Part shown: piece after piece, positions 61,458 through 64,000 of the stretch
Layout: each line of letters begins with the position of its first letter
Position numbering within the stretch: the stretch's first letter is position 1
DNA from: Oscillatoriales cyanobacterium
GTDB taxonomy: Bacteria > Cyanobacteriota > Cyanobacteriia > Cyanobacteriales > Microcoleaceae
NCBI GenBank assembly: GCA_004294385.1
Contig: REAP01000011.1
Location: forward strand, 1 to 64,000
Direction of reading: 5' to 3'
Length of the DNA stretch: 64,000 nucleotides
The notes under the pieces: generated by a model
What the model saw: only the letters and a program-made list of their open reading frames with translations
Databases searched by the model: none
What the model was told of the DNA's origin: nothing
Position numbers and translations under genes: made by a program

Positions 61458-61905
61458 AGGCCTCCTCCGCTGTCATCGCCTCGATAGTTTCTAACTCTTC
61501 AAAAGTCTGTTCCAGGGCTTCAGATAGTGCTTTTTGATAAGCAATATCTTCCCTTTCTATTCCACTCAAAATCGCATTAAGAAGACGTTGAAATGCTGCA
61601 CCGTAAGCTATAAAAGCGTCTTGCTCACCTTTGATTGCAATTGAAAATAAAGAAAAAGCCAAATAAAAACGCCCTAAAAATTCACTAAAAACTCCCTTAA
61701 TTCCTTGAGGGGGTTCAATTAAGGCATAGGCAAAAATTTTGAGTAATTCTCTAGTCTCAGGGGGAATCTGCTCCCAACGAGCGTCAATTATGACAGCTAA
61801 ATTGTTTGCTTTTTGAGCCAGTTCCCAAAACCTTGAAGCGCTGGATGTGCGCGGCTGAAATATCTGCCGAATTTCGCTGGGGCTAATTGTAATAGTGGCT
61901 GACAT
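61411..61905 (-). CDS. Hypothetical protein, first gene of the cassette
   Basis: A 164-aa helical protein from the ATG at 61905 (SATITISPSEIRQIFQPRTS, FWELAQKANNLAVIIDARWE, ACERIRAISYQALEEL). A longer frame reaches 61947 but runs into the tnpB gene. Not recognised; no catalytic motif seen. It shares an operon, with overlap, with the RelE-like gene. The IS607 remnant lies directly upstream. Confidence 0.55.
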   Translation of the reverse strand: MSATITISPSEIRQIFQPRTSSASRFWELAQKANNLAVIIDARWEQIPPETRELLKIFAYALIEPPQGIKGVFSEFLGRFYLAFSLFSIAIKGEQDAFIAYGAAFQRLLNAILSGIEREDIAYQKALSEALEQTFEELETIEAMTAEEACERIRAISYQALEEL

Positions 61906-61933
61906 TGGCCTGACCTCTTGCGATGCGATCGCT

Positions 61934-63274
61934 TTACGGATACTCAATCATTCTTAGTATATCAGAGACTTGGAAATCGGTAATAATTCCAGTCAAAGAG
62001 GTATCTCTCAAAGCTTTCAACAGAATATTGAAAGCGCCATTTAAGTCACGGTCTAATTTGTGACCGCAGGAGGGACAGGTAAAATACTTGTTACCTCCTA
62101 ATTTTGTGTGGACGCGACCGCACTTTGAACAAGTCTGAGATGTGTACTCTTCAGTTACGTCTACTACAGCACAACCATATTTGGCTGCTTGATGCTTCAA
62201 CGTTTGTTTGAATTTATAGTGCGAGAGCGTGACCATCGCTCTGGCAGTTTTCGTATTGAGGCGACGCTTGCCTTTTTTTACCATCTGCTGAGTCTCAAAA
62301 GTCGGCAGAAAGATTACTTTGTATTTGTGACACAAGTATTTCGCTGTTTTCTTGTGCAACTCAGAAACCAAGTTTTTAATCTTGATTCTGATTTTAGATG
62401 CAGCCTTCCTCAAGCAATACCGCAGCCGTTTAAAGCTTCGCCCCTTACTGTGACCGACTCGACTCATTAATTTATCTAGATGTCTGGCAAGACGGTAAAT
62501 TCTACCAATGTCGTACTTGCCTATTTCTAGGATCTCTTGTCCGTCAAAACCAGTCATGAATGTTCTCACGCCGGGGTCGAGCGCTATGACTAAGCCCGAA
62601 TTACTCGGAGCAGGTTTAACCTCATCAATCGCATAACTGATAAACCACTGACCGTTAATAAGACTAAGGCTTGGCTCGTGTTGCATAACTTCCACAATTG
62701 GTTCTGCCGACTTAAAATTCAAACCCTTAGTTGCTTGAGGATAAAACGTATCCGTCTTCCAGTTATCGGTTTGAAACCTGATAGTTTGAGAAGGCGCTCG
62801 AAGCGTTCTAAACTTAGCCGAACCTCCAGATTTTTTAGCAGCTTTATGAGCTTCAAAAGCTTGAAAAACTGCCAACTGTCTGGGATTGTATGGCTGTTGC
62901 TTTATCCACTCTGGCGCAGCATCCATAATTTGTTTGCGCAGATCGTATTTACCAATTTTCTGAGTTTTGAGGGTGGCAATCGCTTGGTTGTAACACCACC
63001 GACTAGCGGCTATCCAAGTTCTCCAAACTGCTGCTAACTTCGTTTCCGGGTAAACTCGGATCTTTTTTGATACTAGATTTGTATTTCCTGAGTCCGTAGA
63101 GTCGGCAACTGAATACGTGGATGATGGCAAGGATATCTTCAACGAGTTCTCGTTCTGGAGATAGCTCTGTTCGACCGAGAACCAGGAGTTTGCAATCGTT
63201 TTGCTCGCACATCCATCGAATAAGGTCACAACCAAACCTTGCGAGTCGGTCTTGGTGGCAGTCAGGCAATACAA
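61934..63274 (-). CDS. tnpB: TnpB RNA-guided nuclease family protein
   Basis: In the 446-codon frame the RuvC-like residues are present: D233 (VIALDPGVRTFMTGF), E327 (VIFLPTFETQQ) and the DRDLNGAFNI Asp pair (408/410). The zinc ribbon C382/C385/C400/C403 (TCSKCG, CPSCG) is complete. The first ~65 codons overlap tnpA in another frame and are not TnpB-like; homology begins at KKIRVYPETKLAAVWRTWIA, with no good ATG, so translation may start at TTG or couple to tnpA. TnpB uses a guide RNA from the element's right end to cut DNA. The tail after NILLKALRD is unusual and may include the RNA end. Confidence 0.85.
   Translation of the reverse strand: MYCLTATKTDSQGLVVTLFDGCASKTIANSWFSVEQSYLQNENSLKISLPSSTYSVADSTDSGNTNLVSKKIRVYPETKLAAVWRTWIAASRWCYNQAIATLKTQKIGKYDLRKQIMDAAPEWIKQQPYNPRQLAVFQAFEAHKAAKKSGGSAKFRTLRAPSQTIRFQTDNWKTDTFYPQATKGLNFKSAEPIVEVMQHEPSLSLINGQWFISYAIDEVKPAPSNSGLVIALDPGVRTFMTGFDGQEILEIGKYDIGRIYRLARHLDKLMSRVGHSKGRSFKRLRYCLRKAASKIRIKIKNLVSELHKKTAKYLCHKYKVIFLPTFETQQMVKKGKRRLNTKTARAMVTLSHYKFKQTLKHQAAKYGCAVVDVTEEYTSQTCSKCGRVHTKLGGNKYFTCPSCGHKLDRDLNGAFNILLKALRDTSLTGIITDFQVSDILRMIEYP
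63003..63269 (-). pseudogene. IS607 serine recombinase (tnpA), 5'-truncated
   Basis: An 88-codon frame reads HQDRLARFGCDLIRWMCEQN, LSPERELVEDILAIIHVFSC and RLYGLRKYKSSIKKD, the C-terminal catalytic part of IS607 recombinases. The N-terminal DNA-binding domain and the catalytic serine (~100 residues) are absent. It overlaps the 5' end of tnpB. Confidence 0.88.
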
Positions 63275-63313
63275 AAATTTAGCTGTCCCCTGGGAGCGAC
63301 AGCTATTTCTATG

Positions 63314-63338
63314 AAAAAGGCGGGCCCGAAAGCCCGCC
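63314..63338 (-). terminator. Rho-independent terminator of groEL
   Basis: On the minus strand GGCGGGC pairs with GCCCGCC around TTTCGG, followed by TTTTTC. The stem is perfect and begins 15 bases after the groEL stop codon. Confidence 0.92.
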
Positions 63339-63353
63339 CTCTCAAACTATCGA

Positions 63354-64000
63354 TTAATAATCGAAGTCGCCGCCACCCATGCCGCCGCCACCGCCAGCAG
63401 CAGCGCCTTCCTTGGGTTCTGGCTTGTCAACGACGATGCACTCAGTTGTCAACACCATGCCGGCAATAGATGCAGCATTTTGCAGAGCAGAACGAGTCAC
63501 CTTCGCAGGGTCAACGATACCAGCTTCAAACATATCGACAAACTCGTTTGTCGCTGCGTTGAAACCAACGTTGAATGGCTTTTCTTTGACGCGCTCAGCA
63601 ATCACAGCGCCATTCAAACCAGCATTTTCAGCAATCCGCTTCAGAGGAGCAGCCAAAGCACGGGCAACAATTAATGCGCCGGTCAATTCTTCGCCCTTGA
63701 GGTTGCCATTAGCCCACTCTTCTAATTGAGGAGTCAGGTGAGCCAAAGTTGTACCACCACCAGGAACGATGCCTTCTTCCACAGCAGCTTTGGTTGCGTT
63801 GATCGCATCTTCCAAACGCAGTTTGCGATCCTTCATTTCGGTTTCAGTTGCAGCGCCGACTTTGATTACTGCAACGCCACCAGCCAATTTGGCCAAGCGT
63901 TCTTGCAGCTTTTCTTTGTCGTAGGAAGATTCGGTTTCGTCCATTTGACGACGAATTTGTTCGCAGCGAGATTTGACTGCGACTTCGTTACCTTCGGCAA
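63354..64000 (-). CDS. groL: Chaperonin GroEL, C-terminal part (runs off the window)
   Basis: About 215 residues of the C-terminal part: [60 protein letters not shown], and a glycine-methionine tail [13 protein letters not shown]. The open frame continues beyond the window edge on the minus strand. GroEL folds proteins in an ATP-driven double ring with GroES. Cyanobacteria often have two copies; the Gly-Met-rich tail rather than a His-rich one points to the groESL operon copy (GroEL1). Confidence 0.96.
   Translation of the reverse strand, partial: AEGNEVAVKSRCEQIRRQMDETESSYDKEKLQERLAKLAGGVAVIKVGAATETEMKDRKLRLEDAINATKAAVEEGIVPGGGTTLAHLTPQLEEWANGNLKGEELTGALIVARALAAPLKRIAENAGLNGAVIAERVKEKPFNVGFNAATNEFVDMFEAGIVDPAKVTRSALQNAASIAGMVLTTECIVVDKPEPKEGAAAGGGGGMGGGDFDY

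Larger units (their letters stand above)
61930..63275 (-). mobile_element. Decayed IS607-family element
   Basis: Holds the 3' end of an IS607 serine recombinase gene overlapped by a tnpB gene, the usual IS607 order. The tnpA 5' part and the left end are missing; about 40 bases beyond the break lies the groEL terminator. The right end was not found as a clear repeat. The element is therefore immobile by its own means. Confidence 0.75.

Noticed and set aside
1..64000. tRNA or rRNA genes
   Set aside because: No cloverleaf with a TTCGA-type T arm or rRNA-like stretch was noticed in the intergenic regions, though short RNAs could be missed by eye.

Overview
The window comes from a filamentous cyanobacterium, most likely of the Oscillatoriales (Microcoleus/Oscillatoria/Phormidium type). 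The evidence is a photosystem II psbY gene, the cyanobacterial oxidative pentose phosphate cluster with opcA, several cyanobacterial protein families (DUF928, CHASE2, KGK, Uma2), very frequent HIP1 octamers (GCGATCGC), and heptameric tandem repeats between genes. The replicon looks chromosomal: release factor RF2, S21 and GroEL are present.

Layout. 0.3-3 kb: a Ser/Thr kinase fused to a formylglycine-generating-enzyme-like domain, then a Uma2 gene damaged by a repeat. 3-10 kb: an LpxB-like protein, ComB, an EI24 membrane protein, a radical SAM protein with a TPR module inside it, prfB with its programmed frameshift, and rpsU. 9.8-12.7 kb: a decayed AtzE amidase behind AtzG, small accessory genes and an AllA-like protein. 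12.8-20.8 kb: cbiA, then (all minus) fbp-tal-unknown-zwf-opcA. 21.2-26.8 kb: the most interesting accessory island. It holds two ImmA/IrrE metallopeptidase genes (one with an XRE domain) divergent from an operon of a 73-aa protein, a Cas4-like PD-(D/E)XK nuclease and a catalytically complete long prokaryotic Argonaute. 26.9-42.1 kb: mostly housekeeping (thrB, gdhA, a decarboxylase, cbiT, cdsA, rluB-like, rodZ-like, malQ, psbY), with a structured HEARO/omega-RNA-like element at 29.1-29.5 kb. 42.3-46 kb: a MinD/ParA ATPase behind a CHASE2 protein, divergent from DUF928. 46-60.5 kb: nurA, an ABC exporter, an Rpn-type nuclease, TPR and SH3 proteins, GDPD, hisC and GST. 60.5-64 kb: a three-gene cassette with a possible RelE-like toxin, a decayed IS607 with an apparently intact tnpB, and the 3' end of groEL.

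Recurring theme. At least six families of dispersed palindromic or tandem repeats fill the intergenic space. In several genes (the kinase linker, cbiA, thrB, the Orn/Lys/Arg decarboxylase, the ABC transporter linker and the 5' end of the phytase-like esterase) repeat sequence, or repeat-like low-complexity sequence, is translated in frame, and in one (Uma2) it replaces the C-terminus. This resembles the Rickettsia palindromic elements found inside ORFs. Gene decay is also visible: fbp lacks about 42 residues including its metal-binding loop, atzE carries several lesions, a vWA gene survives as a fragment, and tnpA of the IS607 is truncated.

All calls rest on reading the sequence and supplied translations; no database search was run.
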